Shown here one piece after another: positions 33,984 to 43,356 of a DNA stretch of 64,000 nucleotides. Position 1 is the stretch's first letter. Each line of letters starts with the position of its first letter. A program made the translations under genes and the position numbers. The DNA is taken from assembly GCA_947575235.1 (NCBI GenBank), contig CANPMT010000006.1, forward strand, positions 1 to 64,000, written 5' to 3'. Source of the DNA: an uncultured Porphyromonadaceae bacterium. GTDB lineage: Bacteria > Bacteroidota > Bacteroidia > Bacteroidales > Muribaculaceae. The notes under the pieces are model-generated. The model did no database searches. It was given only the letters and a program-made list of their open reading frames with translations, and was not told the DNA's origin.

Positions 33984-35381
33984 ATGGGCAAAATCAACGC
34001 CAACATCATGAACATAGGAGAATTAAACTTCTCATTGTTCGACATCCCTTTTTATCAACGTCCCTATCGCTGGCAAACCATCCATGTGGATACTTTATTA
34101 AACACCCTGCGGGATAACCTGAAAAAAGAGGAATATCGTATCGGATCCATCATCGTTAATCCCATTAGCCAGTCCGGTAAATTTGATATTGTTGATGGCC
34201 AGCAACGACTTACAACTCTATCATTGATATTTATGTGCCTTGAGGGAAGTTCGACTTCGCACCGCCTGCAATGCAGATATAGCCATATTGATTCAAGGCT
34301 GAATATATATCGCAATTATCACCATATTCAGAATTGGCTGTCCAATAACAACATCCAAAAGAAGCAACTCCTCGATTTTATTCTTAACAAGTGTTCGGTC
34401 GTAGTTATAACAGCTGATGACTTGACCGAGGCTTTCCAAATGTTCGATAGCCAGAATGGGCGTGGCAAGGAACTTGAGGCCTATAACTTGTTGAAAGCAT
34501 ATCATCTTAGAGCAATTGACAACGACACTACAACCATTACCCTTACCGAAGAGAAAAAGGATATTGACCGTCAATGGGAATCTGCAGTGTTAATGAAAGG
34601 GGTAGATTCAGAGGAATCACTGCTTAAAACAATGGTCAACAATCTCTATCGGATACGCAAGTGGAGCCGACAACATTCAGCATGGTCTTTCGGCAAATCT
34701 AAAATCAATGAATTTAAGGGTATACAATTCAATAAAGGTGAAGCAGAGCTGCCACTTACGAATATGAGCCTATTGCTTTATCTGCATTACAATACCCAAA
34801 CAGAGAGGATAACCCATCGCGGAATAGATGATAAAGGACAAAATCCATTCGTGTCTATCACAATGGATATAATCAATGGAAACCTGTTTTTTGAATATAT
34901 CAGGACCTATATCAATGCATACAATTATGTGATTCTAAATCCTAAACCGGAAGGTCATCCTTTATACAAATTCCAACAGGATTTTAAAGAATACTGTCTG
35001 CAATATCCAGGTGCCAAACGCAAGGGCGACGGATATATTCGCGAAGTGTTTATTGCTCTTGTGCTCGCTTTGTATGATAGGTTTGGAGAGGTATTTGTGA
35101 ATCGTTATTACAAGACACTTTATTCTCTTGCCTATCGTGAACGTCTCAGACTACAAAGAGTATGTTATGCATCCACTATCGATTTCCCTAAACGATACTT
35201 CGAATGCATAACCACATCTGTAAATGATTCCGGACTTAGGTCACTTATTGAGTTTGCGTCTCAAAGCATCGATTACAGAGCCAATAATATAAATAAGGTT
35301 GCAGAATTTATCCTTAATTCCGGCGGTATCATAAACAAAAATGGCAAGATCATAAATTCTGACGATCTTATCTCTGATTAA
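33984..35381 (+). CDS. DUF262 protein (GmrS-like), first of a pair
   Basis: 465-aa protein with an N-terminal DUF262 domain (about 8-200): FYQRPYRW (24-30) and FDIVDGQQRLTT (67-78), a ParB/sulfiredoxin-like nucleotide-binding signature shared with GmrS of the GmrSD type IV restriction enzymes. The C-terminal half is helical, and no HNH motif is visible. It is followed after one base by a second DUF262 gene that does carry the nuclease-type domain, so the two probably act as a complex. The surrounding DNA is clearly more A+T-rich than flanking genes, which is consistent with acquisition by transfer. Anti-phage role is inferred. Confidence 0.85.
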   Translation: MGKINANIMNIGELNFSLFDIPFYQRPYRWQTIHVDTLLNTLRDNLKKEEYRIGSIIVNPISQSGKFDIVDGQQRLTTLSLIFMCLEGSSTSHRLQCRYSHIDSRLNIYRNYHHIQNWLSNNNIQKKQLLDFILNKCSVVVITADDLTEAFQMFDSQNGRGKELEAYNLLKAYHLRAIDNDTTTITLTEEKKDIDRQWESAVLMKGVDSEESLLKTMVNNLYRIRKWSRQHSAWSFGKSKINEFKGIQFNKGEAELPLTNMSLLLYLHYNTQTERITHRGIDDKGQNPFVSITMDIINGNLFFEYIRTYINAYNYVILNPKPEGHPLYKFQQDFKEYCLQYPGAKRKGDGYIREVFIALVLALYDRFGEVFVNRYYKTLYSLAYRERLRLQRVCYASTIDFPKRYFECITTSVNDSGLRSLIEFASQSIDYRANNINKVAEFILNSGGIINKNGKIINSDDLISD

Positions 35382-35382
35382 A

Positions 35383-38022
35383 ATGGAAAGAAAGAATATT
35401 CATAAAAATATAACTGAATTATTTAGCGGCGATTATGACTATATCGTTCCGCTGTATCAGCGCAATTTCGCCTGGGGCGAACCGGAAATTACCCAGCTTC
35501 TCCAGGACTTGTATGAAAGCTATCAATCGGAACGTCCATATTTTGTCGGGTCGATAATCGTGCTTAACCGTAAAAGTGGTACGAACCGCATGCTGGAGGT
35601 CATAGACGGCCAACAACGCCTTACCGTGATTACCTTATTGCTAAAGGTGCTTGGTAAAAATTATCTTCCTCAACTTATGGCAACCCGCCTGCAATATGAC
35701 TCTCGTGATGAAGTGTCTGAATTTCTCAACACCTTCTCAATACCCGATATTTCTAATGGAAATAACAACTTCGGGAGTCTGAATACATTTGCAACAGCCA
35801 TCTCCACCATTAAGGATTGTCCTCTGGATGCAGATAATGAAAACCTGTCAATCGCCAAACTTGACCGCGACAATCATAATGAATTGGAATCATTCGCCAA
35901 TTACCTCGCGTCTCAAGTTTACTTTGTGTTGGCTGAAATGCCCCAAGATACCGATGTGGCTGCCTATTTTGAAATCATGAACAACTCAGGCGACCAGCTT
36001 AAGAAACATGAGATTCTAAAGGCGCAAATCCTCGCCTCGGTTAAAGACCGCTTGTCATTAAATGAAATGAAAAGTCTGGCGGCTATCTGGGATGCTTGTG
36101 CTCAAATGGATGTGCGTGTGCAACGTACAATAAAAGCCAATGTCAGAAATCGGATTTTTGGTGACAATTATGATAGCTTTATTAAAGAAAATATAACTAT
36201 GTTATGTGAAGAGGAGAACGATGATGAGGCTCCAATGACATTGGACGCTATCATACAAGATGACTCATATCGCCATAAAGAGACAGACAAGACAGAGGTA
36301 GAAGATAATACTGACAATATCGGGGAGTCTATAATCGATTTCCCAAATTTCCTCATGCAGGTATTCAGACTTTGCTACAATGACGAATATCAAGAAATTG
36401 AGGGTAAAGAGATTCCTTTGAACGAAAAGGACTTACTTAATGTCTACCAAATTCTTGCAGATAAGATCGATGGCCAGGAATTTATAGCACAGGTACTCTA
36501 TTACAGAATTATTCTCGACAGATATATAATTCGCACTGATACGGACTCTGACAACGATAAATGGACTCTGAAAAAGCCCCATAAGAGTTCATCCAACAAT
36601 GGTATCTGGTTTGGAAAGACCTTTGGAAAGACTTCCCAAGAGTGGTTGGAAGAAACTGTCACCAACATCGAAGATAATGTAATAAAGGCTCTCTCTATGC
36701 TACAGGTTTCCTATCCCTCACGTAAGTACAAATGGTTTCTCAATGAAATTCTCTCTTGGTTCACTTTCGGCGAAGTGGAATACAGCATAAGCTGGTACCT
36801 CCCCAGATTAAACCGACTTATTCTTGGAACGTTGAATGAGATATTGCAGGAGTACAATGACGAATGGAAGTATCTTGGCACATCTACACCACGTTTTCTG
36901 CTGAATGCTATAGATTACCTAATGTATCTGAATGGAGCTAATCCCAATTTCGAGTTCAAATATTATAATTCGGTTGAGCACCATCTCCCTCAATCAAGAG
37001 GTAATATCGATAATAAGTATAACTCCCGAACCATCAACAGTATCGGCAATCTGTTTCTGTTAAGTCGCAGAGCCAATTCCTCATTGAATGACAATGACCC
37101 TATGGCAAAGACAGATAAAGCTGCCAATCAGATTGAATCCATGCCTCCCAACAGACGGGCTATCTATGAACATACCCGTAAGACAAGAAGATGGGAAACA
37201 GCTGACATAGAAAAGCATGAGGCAGAAATATGCGAACTTATAAATCGCAGGGCTACACTCCTTCAAAAAGTGGCTATTGAAGAGAGTAATCTGTTCTACC
37301 GTGCCTGTCTGTCCGTCACTGATTACTGTAATCACAAAGGTTTTTCAGGGGGAGTTCCTCGTTTCTCATTTAGAGATATGTCAACTGAGAAAGCAAGTTT
37401 CGCCAAGCGAGAAGTAACTCGATGGATGGAGCAACATCTTGATTCAACGCTGGAGAATTTCATTGAAGAACAGTTAGCTTCCAATTTGGAGTTAACTAAG
37501 GATTCATGGCGCAAGTGTTTTGTCAAGTACCCATCTGTAACAGAGTACTGCAGCCAAGGGAATTTCACTCGGGAGGAAGGAGATAAGGGAGATATAATAT
37601 ACCTGTTATCTGGAGAACGCAGTAGTAGAAAAGACAACGAACTTAGAGAACATATCTTTTGTGAGAAGGCACGCCAAGCAAATCTTGATGCCTATTTGAA
37701 TCCATACGGAGTATGGATTCAAATAAAGGATGGTAAATTCTTAGAACAATTTCCATACGCTAGTCTGTATCTGAATATATATTTCGACGATATAGAATTT
37801 AAAGGATGGTGTTATGGCATACAATCTCAACGAGGTGGTAATTCCAAAGAGAACAGGTTCCTAAAAAACAATGGCTGGAGTGAAGATGAGGATGGTTTGT
37901 ATATTCTCAATGAAAATCCCATCCTCTGCCCATCTACGGATGACTATGATGAGTCAACAGATTTTGCTTTAAACAAAATAAAGAAGATGATTCAACAGAT
38001 CAACAGCCTGTGTGAAGAATAA
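35383..38022 (+). CDS. DUF262-DUF1524 (GmrSD-like) restriction protein
   Basis: 879-aa protein. DUF262 is at about 5-260 with PLYQRNFAWGE and VIDGQQRLTVIT (74-85). A DUF1524-type HNH region follows at about 525-620 with EHHLPQS (E532-P536) and SIGNLFLLSRRANSSLND. About 200 C-terminal residues of unrecognised type follow (from FYRACLSVTDYC to the end, with NNGWSEDEDG). GmrSD enzymes cut DNA with modified cytosines using the DUF262 nucleotide-binding site and the DUF1524 nuclease. The C-terminal extension and the separate partner gene make this an unusual layout. The ATG follows the first gene's stop by one base. Confidence 0.87.
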   Translation: MERKNIHKNITELFSGDYDYIVPLYQRNFAWGEPEITQLLQDLYESYQSERPYFVGSIIVLNRKSGTNRMLEVIDGQQRLTVITLLLKVLGKNYLPQLMATRLQYDSRDEVSEFLNTFSIPDISNGNNNFGSLNTFATAISTIKDCPLDADNENLSIAKLDRDNHNELESFANYLASQVYFVLAEMPQDTDVAAYFEIMNNSGDQLKKHEILKAQILASVKDRLSLNEMKSLAAIWDACAQMDVRVQRTIKANVRNRIFGDNYDSFIKENITMLCEEENDDEAPMTLDAIIQDDSYRHKETDKTEVEDNTDNIGESIIDFPNFLMQVFRLCYNDEYQEIEGKEIPLNEKDLLNVYQILADKIDGQEFIAQVLYYRIILDRYIIRTDTDSDNDKWTLKKPHKSSSNNGIWFGKTFGKTSQEWLEETVTNIEDNVIKALSMLQVSYPSRKYKWFLNEILSWFTFGEVEYSISWYLPRLNRLILGTLNEILQEYNDEWKYLGTSTPRFLLNAIDYLMYLNGANPNFEFKYYNSVEHHLPQSRGNIDNKYNSRTINSIGNLFLLSRRANSSLNDNDPMAKTDKAANQIESMPPNRRAIYEHTRKTRRWETADIEKHEAEICELINRRATLLQKVAIEESNLFYRACLSVTDYCNHKGFSGGVPRFSFRDMSTEKASFAKREVTRWMEQHLDSTLENFIEEQLASNLELTKDSWRKCFVKYPSVTEYCSQGNFTREEGDKGDIIYLLSGERSSRKDNELREHIFCEKARQANLDAYLNPYGVWIQIKDGKFLEQFPYASLYLNIYFDDIEFKGWCYGIQSQRGGNSKENRFLKNNGWSEDEDGLYILNENPILCPSTDDYDESTDFALNKIKKMIQQINSLCEE

Positions 38023-38094
38023 AATCCTAACCATCCTGAGCATGGAATAATGCTATTTGGGATGAGTCGCATCCGTCCGGGATGGGGTGGATAG

Positions 38095-38139
38095 AAAATA
38101 TATACCCCGGGGTGGTTGCCACCCCGGGGTATATATTTT
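38095..38139. terminator. perfect 21-bp bidirectional hairpin
   Basis: Arms 38095-38115 and 38119-38139 are perfect complements around a TTG loop, with a G+C core (CCCCGGGGTGG) and A/T-rich ends giving a U-rich side on both strands. It terminates the convergent DUF262 operon and asd. Confidence 0.85.
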
Positions 38140-38141
38140 GG

Positions 38142-38196
38142 CAGCCCGTAGGGCTGTCGTGATTTTCAGCGTGTCGTTGTGTGCGACTTGTCGCAC
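38142..38196. repeat. two further short hairpins beside asd
   Basis: CAGCCC/GGGCTG (38142-38147 with 38151-38156, GTA loop) and GTGCGAC/GTCGCAC (38181-38187 with 38190-38196, TT loop) follow the big hairpin. The cluster of tight palindromes looks like a dispersed extragenic palindromic element at the island boundary. Confidence 0.55.
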
Positions 38197-38204
38197 GGAA
38201 AGGA

Positions 38205-39224
38205 TCAGTTTTTGAAGGCGGGATCGTTGGCGAGGAGCCACTGTGCAATCTGCACGGCGTTGAGAGCCGCGCCCTTCTTGATCTGGTCGCCGACAACCCA
38301 GAAACTGAGTCCGTTGGGGTCGGAGATGTCTTTGCGGAGACGTCCGACGTAGACGGGATCCTTGCCTGTGATGTCGAGCGGCATGGGATACTCCTTCTCA
38401 GCAGGATTATCCTTCACAATCAGACCGGGAGCCTTTTCGAAGGCAGCCTGCACCTCCTCGATTGAGAGAGGACGCTCGGTCTCAATCCAGATGGCCTCGC
38501 TGTGGGCACGGAGAACAGGCACACGTACACAGGTTGCGCTAACCTTGATATTGTCGTCGTGCATGATCTTGCGTGTCTCGTTATACATCTTCATCTCCTC
38601 CTTGGTGTAGCCGTTGTCGGTGAATACGTCAACATGAGGGATGAGATTGAAGGCCAGCTGATAGGCAAACTTCTCGATTGTCGGTTGCTTACCCTCCTCC
38701 AGTTCGCGGTACTGGTTGATCAGCTCCTGCATTGCGGATGCACCGGCACCGCTGGCAGCCTGGTAGGTTGCCACATGCACCTTACGGATAGGGGAGAGGT
38801 CGTGGATGGGCTTGAGAGCCACAACCATCTGGATTGTGGTGCAGTTGGGGTTGCCGATGATGTTGCGGGGACGGTCGAGCGCGTCAGCGCCGTTTACCTC
38901 AGGCACAACCAGAGGCACATCGGCATCCATACGGAACGCGCTGCTGTTGTCGATCATCACGGCGCCGTGGCGTGTGATGACATCGGCATATTCCTTCGAA
39001 GTGCCGGCACCGGCAGAGGTGAAGGCGATATCAACGCCTGAGAAATCGGCGTTTTTGTCGAGAAGCTCCACGGTGACTTTCTTGCCACGGAACTCATATT
39101 CAGAACCCGCGCTGCGGGGAGATCCGAAGAGGCGGAGATTGTCAACGGGGAAATTCTGCTCGTCGAGGACGCGCAGAAGCTCCTGACCTACGGCACCACT
39201 GGCACCTACTATAGCTACATTCAT
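38205..39224 (-). CDS. asd: aspartate-semialdehyde dehydrogenase
   Basis: 339-aa enzyme reducing aspartyl phosphate to aspartate semialdehyde with NADPH, the branch point to lysine/diaminopimelate, threonine and methionine. The Rossmann loop [13 protein letters not shown] is at 3-15. The active-site Cys128 sits in GNPNCTT, and the substrate-binding Arg/His region is [13 protein letters not shown] (about 235-247). Length is normal. It is 12 bp downstream of fabD and probably cotranscribed with it. Confidence 0.97.
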   Translation of the reverse strand: MNVAIVGASGAVGQELLRVLDEQNFPVDNLRLFGSPRSAGSEYEFRGKKVTVELLDKNADFSGVDIAFTSAGAGTSKEYADVITRHGAVMIDNSSAFRMDADVPLVVPEVNGADALDRPRNIIGNPNCTTIQMVVALKPIHDLSPIRKVHVATYQAASGAGASAMQELINQYRELEEGKQPTIEKFAYQLAFNLIPHVDVFTDNGYTKEEMKMYNETRKIMHDDNIKVSATCVRVPVLRAHSEAIWIETERPLSIEEVQAAFEKAPGLIVKDNPAEKEYPMPLDITGKDPVYVGRLRKDISDPNGLSFWVVGDQIKKGAALNAVQIAQWLLANDPAFKN

Positions 39225-39236
39225 AATGGGGTGATA

Positions 39237-40115
39237 TTACTGTTTGCCGGAAGTGGCTACATTACGGTTGATTTTCTTCACGAGACCCTGGAGAACAGCA
39301 CCTGGACCGAGCTCGATGAACTCGTCAGCGCCATCGGCAATCATAGCCTCGACATCCTGAGTCCAGCGTACGGGAGCTGTGAGCTGCTTGATGAGGTTGG
39401 CTTTGATCTCCTCAGGGTCGGTGTGAGGTTTGGCGTCGACATTCTGATATACGGGGCAGACGGGAGTCTGGAACTTGGCAGCTGCGATAGCCTCAGCCAG
39501 CTCCTCCTGGGCGGGCTGCATGAGGGGGCTGTGGAAAGCGCCGCCCACCTTGAGCTTGAGGGCACGTTTGGCACCGGCTGCGAGCATCTTCTCACAAGCC
39601 TTGTCTATGCCGTCGAGAGTGCCGGAGATTACCACCTGTCCGGGGCAGTTATAGTTGGCGGGAGCCACGATGTCGTCGACTTCAGCGCAGAGAGCCTCAA
39701 CCTTCTCATCGGGAAGGGCAAGCACGGCGGCCATAGTGGAGGGCTGTGCCTCACAGGCTTTCTGCATGGCGTGGGCGCGGGCAGACACCAGCTTCAGACC
39801 CTCCTCAAACGAGAGGGCTCCAGCAGCCACGAGGGCTGAGAACTCACCGAGGCTGTGGCCGGCAACCATATCAGGCTTGAACTCGTCGCCAAGGCTCTTG
39901 GCGAGAATCACGCTGTGAAGGAAGATAGCGGGCTGAGTCACCTTGGTCTGCTTGAGGTCTTCTTCAGTACCCTCGAACATGAGGTCAGTGATGCGGAAAC
40001 CAAGAATCTCGTTAGCTTTGTCGAAGAGCTGACGGGCTTCGGCATTAGTCTCGTAGAGGTCCTTACCCATTCCTACGAACTGGGCACCCTGGCCCGGGAA
40101 AACGTATGCTTTCAT
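39237..40115 (-). CDS. fabD: malonyl-CoA:ACP transacylase
   Basis: 292-aa cytosolic enzyme that transfers malonyl groups from CoA to acyl carrier protein for fatty-acid synthesis. PGQGAQFVGMGKDLY (7-21) forms the oxyanion region, the nucleophile is Ser88 in AGHSLGEF, and GGAFHSPLM supplies the catalytic His region. Length is normal. It starts a two-gene transcript with asd. Confidence 0.97.
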   Translation of the reverse strand: MKAYVFPGQGAQFVGMGKDLYETNAEARQLFDKANEILGFRITDLMFEGTEEDLKQTKVTQPAIFLHSVILAKSLGDEFKPDMVAGHSLGEFSALVAAGALSFEEGLKLVSARAHAMQKACEAQPSTMAAVLALPDEKVEALCAEVDDIVAPANYNCPGQVVISGTLDGIDKACEKMLAAGAKRALKLKVGGAFHSPLMQPAQEELAEAIAAAKFQTPVCPVYQNVDAKPHTDPEEIKANLIKQLTAPVRWTQDVEAMIADGADEFIELGPGAVLQGLVKKINRNVATSGKQ

Positions 40116-40144
40116 TTCTTTATCTAAATATGGTTATTTGAGTG

Positions 40145-40152
40145 CAAAGTTA
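40145..40152 (-). promoter_or_regulatory. -7 element of fabD-asd
   Basis: Minus-strand TAACTTTG, 30 bp upstream of the fabD ATG. The -33 box is poor (TTC at the expected place). Confidence 0.55.
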
Positions 40153-40207
40153 CAAAAAAAATCAGAAACCACGAAATCAGGAGAGATATGGGGGTGCTGA
40201 GTGAGGG

Positions 40208-41602
40208 TCAGTTGATGACGCGGACGGTAGGGTTGACCAGGAACAGGCGTTCCGTGGAGCGGGTGACGGCGGTGTACAGCCAGCGGTAGAAATCGGGTCC
40301 GACGGCATCGGTAGGGATAGCTCCCATGTCGATGTAGACATGCTTCCACTGTCCGCCCTGGGCCTTATGACACGTCACGCAATAGGCATACTTGGCCTGG
40401 AGTGCATTATAGAAAGGATCCTCCATGGCAGCCTTGATTTTGTGCGACAGCTCACCCTCGGCATCCGCCATGACACGTGTGTAGAGGCGTTCCATCTCAT
40501 CACGCGGGATATTCGGACCCTCCGTGACGAGGCTCCGCAGCATTATCTTGGCTGCAACCGGGGTGTCGGTGTCAGGGAGGCGGAGTTCAACGTCCGAGAA
40601 CCAGCGGCCATATGCCTTCTCACGCCGTCCCACCCAGGTTACCTCAGCTGTCTCGCCGTTGGCGATGAAATTCTTCAGACCGTTGGCCTTGCTCCAGTAA
40701 TAGTCATTCTTGGATATGACAATACGGTCGCCCTGTTGCAGCGGCTCCTCGGCATACATCACCATGTTGCGTATGGCCTGGTTGAAATTGTTGGCACGGC
40801 GGTTTGAGCGAGTCACGATAAGGGTCTCCTCTTGCCCGACAGTGGCCCAGGAGTCAGAGAGATAGTCGGCCAGTTCAGAGGGGTTCACGACAGTGACGTC
40901 GGGGAATCCGGCAGCCCGCAGGGAGAAATTCTCAGGAAGAGTATTGTCAAAGAGCGCCTGGCGCACCACGGTGGCATTATAGAGCACTCCGCTTCCGGCA
41001 GCCTGTCTGACAGGGATTTCGAGCGAGAACGACAGCGGGTTGAGTCCGATGGCCGAGAGCCGGTCGGGATTCATAGCCGGACTCTCCGTCATACCCACGG
41101 GAGGGAGCTGGGCGACATCGCCCACAAAAATCATGCGGCATCCCGGAGCGGAGTAGACGTGCCGCACGAGTTGCTGAAGGAGCGACGCCTGGAAAGAGGG
41201 GGCATCCGTGACGAGCGAGGCCTCATCAATAATGAAGACAGTGTCGGCATCACGGTTCTCCGCAAGGAAGAAGGTAGTGTTCGAGGGGTCGGTGCCATTA
41301 CCTCTGAAAATACGCTTATGGATGGTAGAGGCTTTTTCGCCCGACATTGAGGCTGCCACCTTGGCTGCACGTCCTGTGGGGGCGAGAATCACATATCGTC
41401 GTCCGGCCTGACGGAGGGCTCTGACGAGGGCGGCCACCACCGAAGTCTTACCTGTTCCGGCGTAGCCGTTGAGCAGGAACACGTCGCGGGGGCCTCCGCA
41501 TATAATATAGGAGGAGAGGGCATGTATAAGGGCCAGCTGACTCTCATTAGGGATGAAAGGGAGCTGGGCCAACACCATATCTTTAAGCAGCAGAGGAGTC
41601 AT
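40208..41602 (-). CDS. RecD-like ATP-dependent DNA helicase
   Basis: 464-aa superfamily 1 helicase of the RecD/AAA_30 type, shorter than RecD. Walker A is NGYAGTGKTS (about 45-54), Walker B is VFIIDEASLV, and the motif III-like stretch is GDVAQLPPVG. The C-terminal UvrD-like motif is YCVTCHKAQGGQWKHV followed by YTAVTRSTERLFLV. It probably unwinds DNA ends in repair or recombination. No RecB/RecC genes are nearby. Monocistronic between fabD and eno. Confidence 0.92.
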   Translation of the reverse strand: MTPLLLKDMVLAQLPFIPNESQLALIHALSSYIICGGPRDVFLLNGYAGTGKTSVVAALVRALRQAGRRYVILAPTGRAAKVAASMSGEKASTIHKRIFRGNGTDPSNTTFFLAENRDADTVFIIDEASLVTDAPSFQASLLQQLVRHVYSAPGCRMIFVGDVAQLPPVGMTESPAMNPDRLSAIGLNPLSFSLEIPVRQAAGSGVLYNATVVRQALFDNTLPENFSLRAAGFPDVTVVNPSELADYLSDSWATVGQEETLIVTRSNRRANNFNQAIRNMVMYAEEPLQQGDRIVISKNDYYWSKANGLKNFIANGETAEVTWVGRREKAYGRWFSDVELRLPDTDTPVAAKIMLRSLVTEGPNIPRDEMERLYTRVMADAEGELSHKIKAAMEDPFYNALQAKYAYCVTCHKAQGGQWKHVYIDMGAIPTDAVGPDFYRWLYTAVTRSTERLFLVNPTVRVIN

Positions 41603-41636
41603 AACGGAAGAATTTACGCGAAATTAGTAATAAAAG

Positions 41637-41800
41637 CTGAAAAGAGAAAGTGGAGGAAGGGGTTAAAATGGGGCATCAGGGTTAAAAGAGATAAAAAAGG
41701 GGATAAAAACAGGTGAAAGAGGAGTAAAAAGAGGTGAGTATGGTATAAAAGAGGTGAAATAGATTAAAAAATGCGTTAAAGAGTGGGGTGGAAATGAGAT
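41637..41800 (+). other. strongly purine-biased intergenic tract
   Basis: Nearly all bases on the plus strand are A or G, with recurring G-rich and A-rich blocks (GGAGG..GGGG, AAAAGAG, AAAAAAGGGG). No gene is evident in the 311-bp interval 41603-41914. The tract lies upstream of the eno promoter. Confidence 0.6.
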
Positions 41801-41808
41801 TTTTTTTG

Positions 41809-41816
41809 TAATTTTG
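41809..41816 (+). promoter_or_regulatory. -7 element of eno
   Basis: TAATTTTG just after a T8 run; predicted start near 41823, giving a leader of about 90 nt. No clear -33 TTG, but the upstream A+T-rich and purine tract may compensate. Confidence 0.6.
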
Positions 41817-41893
41817 CATCGAAAAAGAGGGGGATTGCACAGACTCCTCCCCACAGGATTGCGAATCCCTCTGAAGTTGCTTAAAAAATATAG

Positions 41894-43219
<1,326 letters not shown>

Positions 43220-43237
43220 TAACATCATCAATACAGT

Positions 43238-43275
43238 AAAAATTGGCTGCGGACTCTCCGCAGCCAATTTTTTTT
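43238..43275 (+). terminator. eno terminator
   Basis: Perfect 16-bp stem (43238-43253 with 43257-43272), CTC loop, A5 before and T8 ending at 43275. Confidence 0.92.
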
Positions 43276-43298
43276 GCCCAAGTCCGAACCGGATATGA

Positions 43299-43327
43299 GT
43301 AAATCCGGCCTGTGGGGAGTATTAAGG
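43299..43327 (+). promoter_or_regulatory. weak ECF-like promoter match before the GH127 gene
   Basis: GTAAAT (43299-43304), 13 bp, AGTATTAAGG (43318-43327). Same spacing as the three PUL elements, with A instead of C at the first -10 base. It would give a leader of about 23 nt before the ATG at 43357. If real, this distant operon belongs to the same regulon. Confidence 0.3.
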
Positions 43328-43356
43328 GTTGATAACTGATAAAACCGTTCTTTAAC

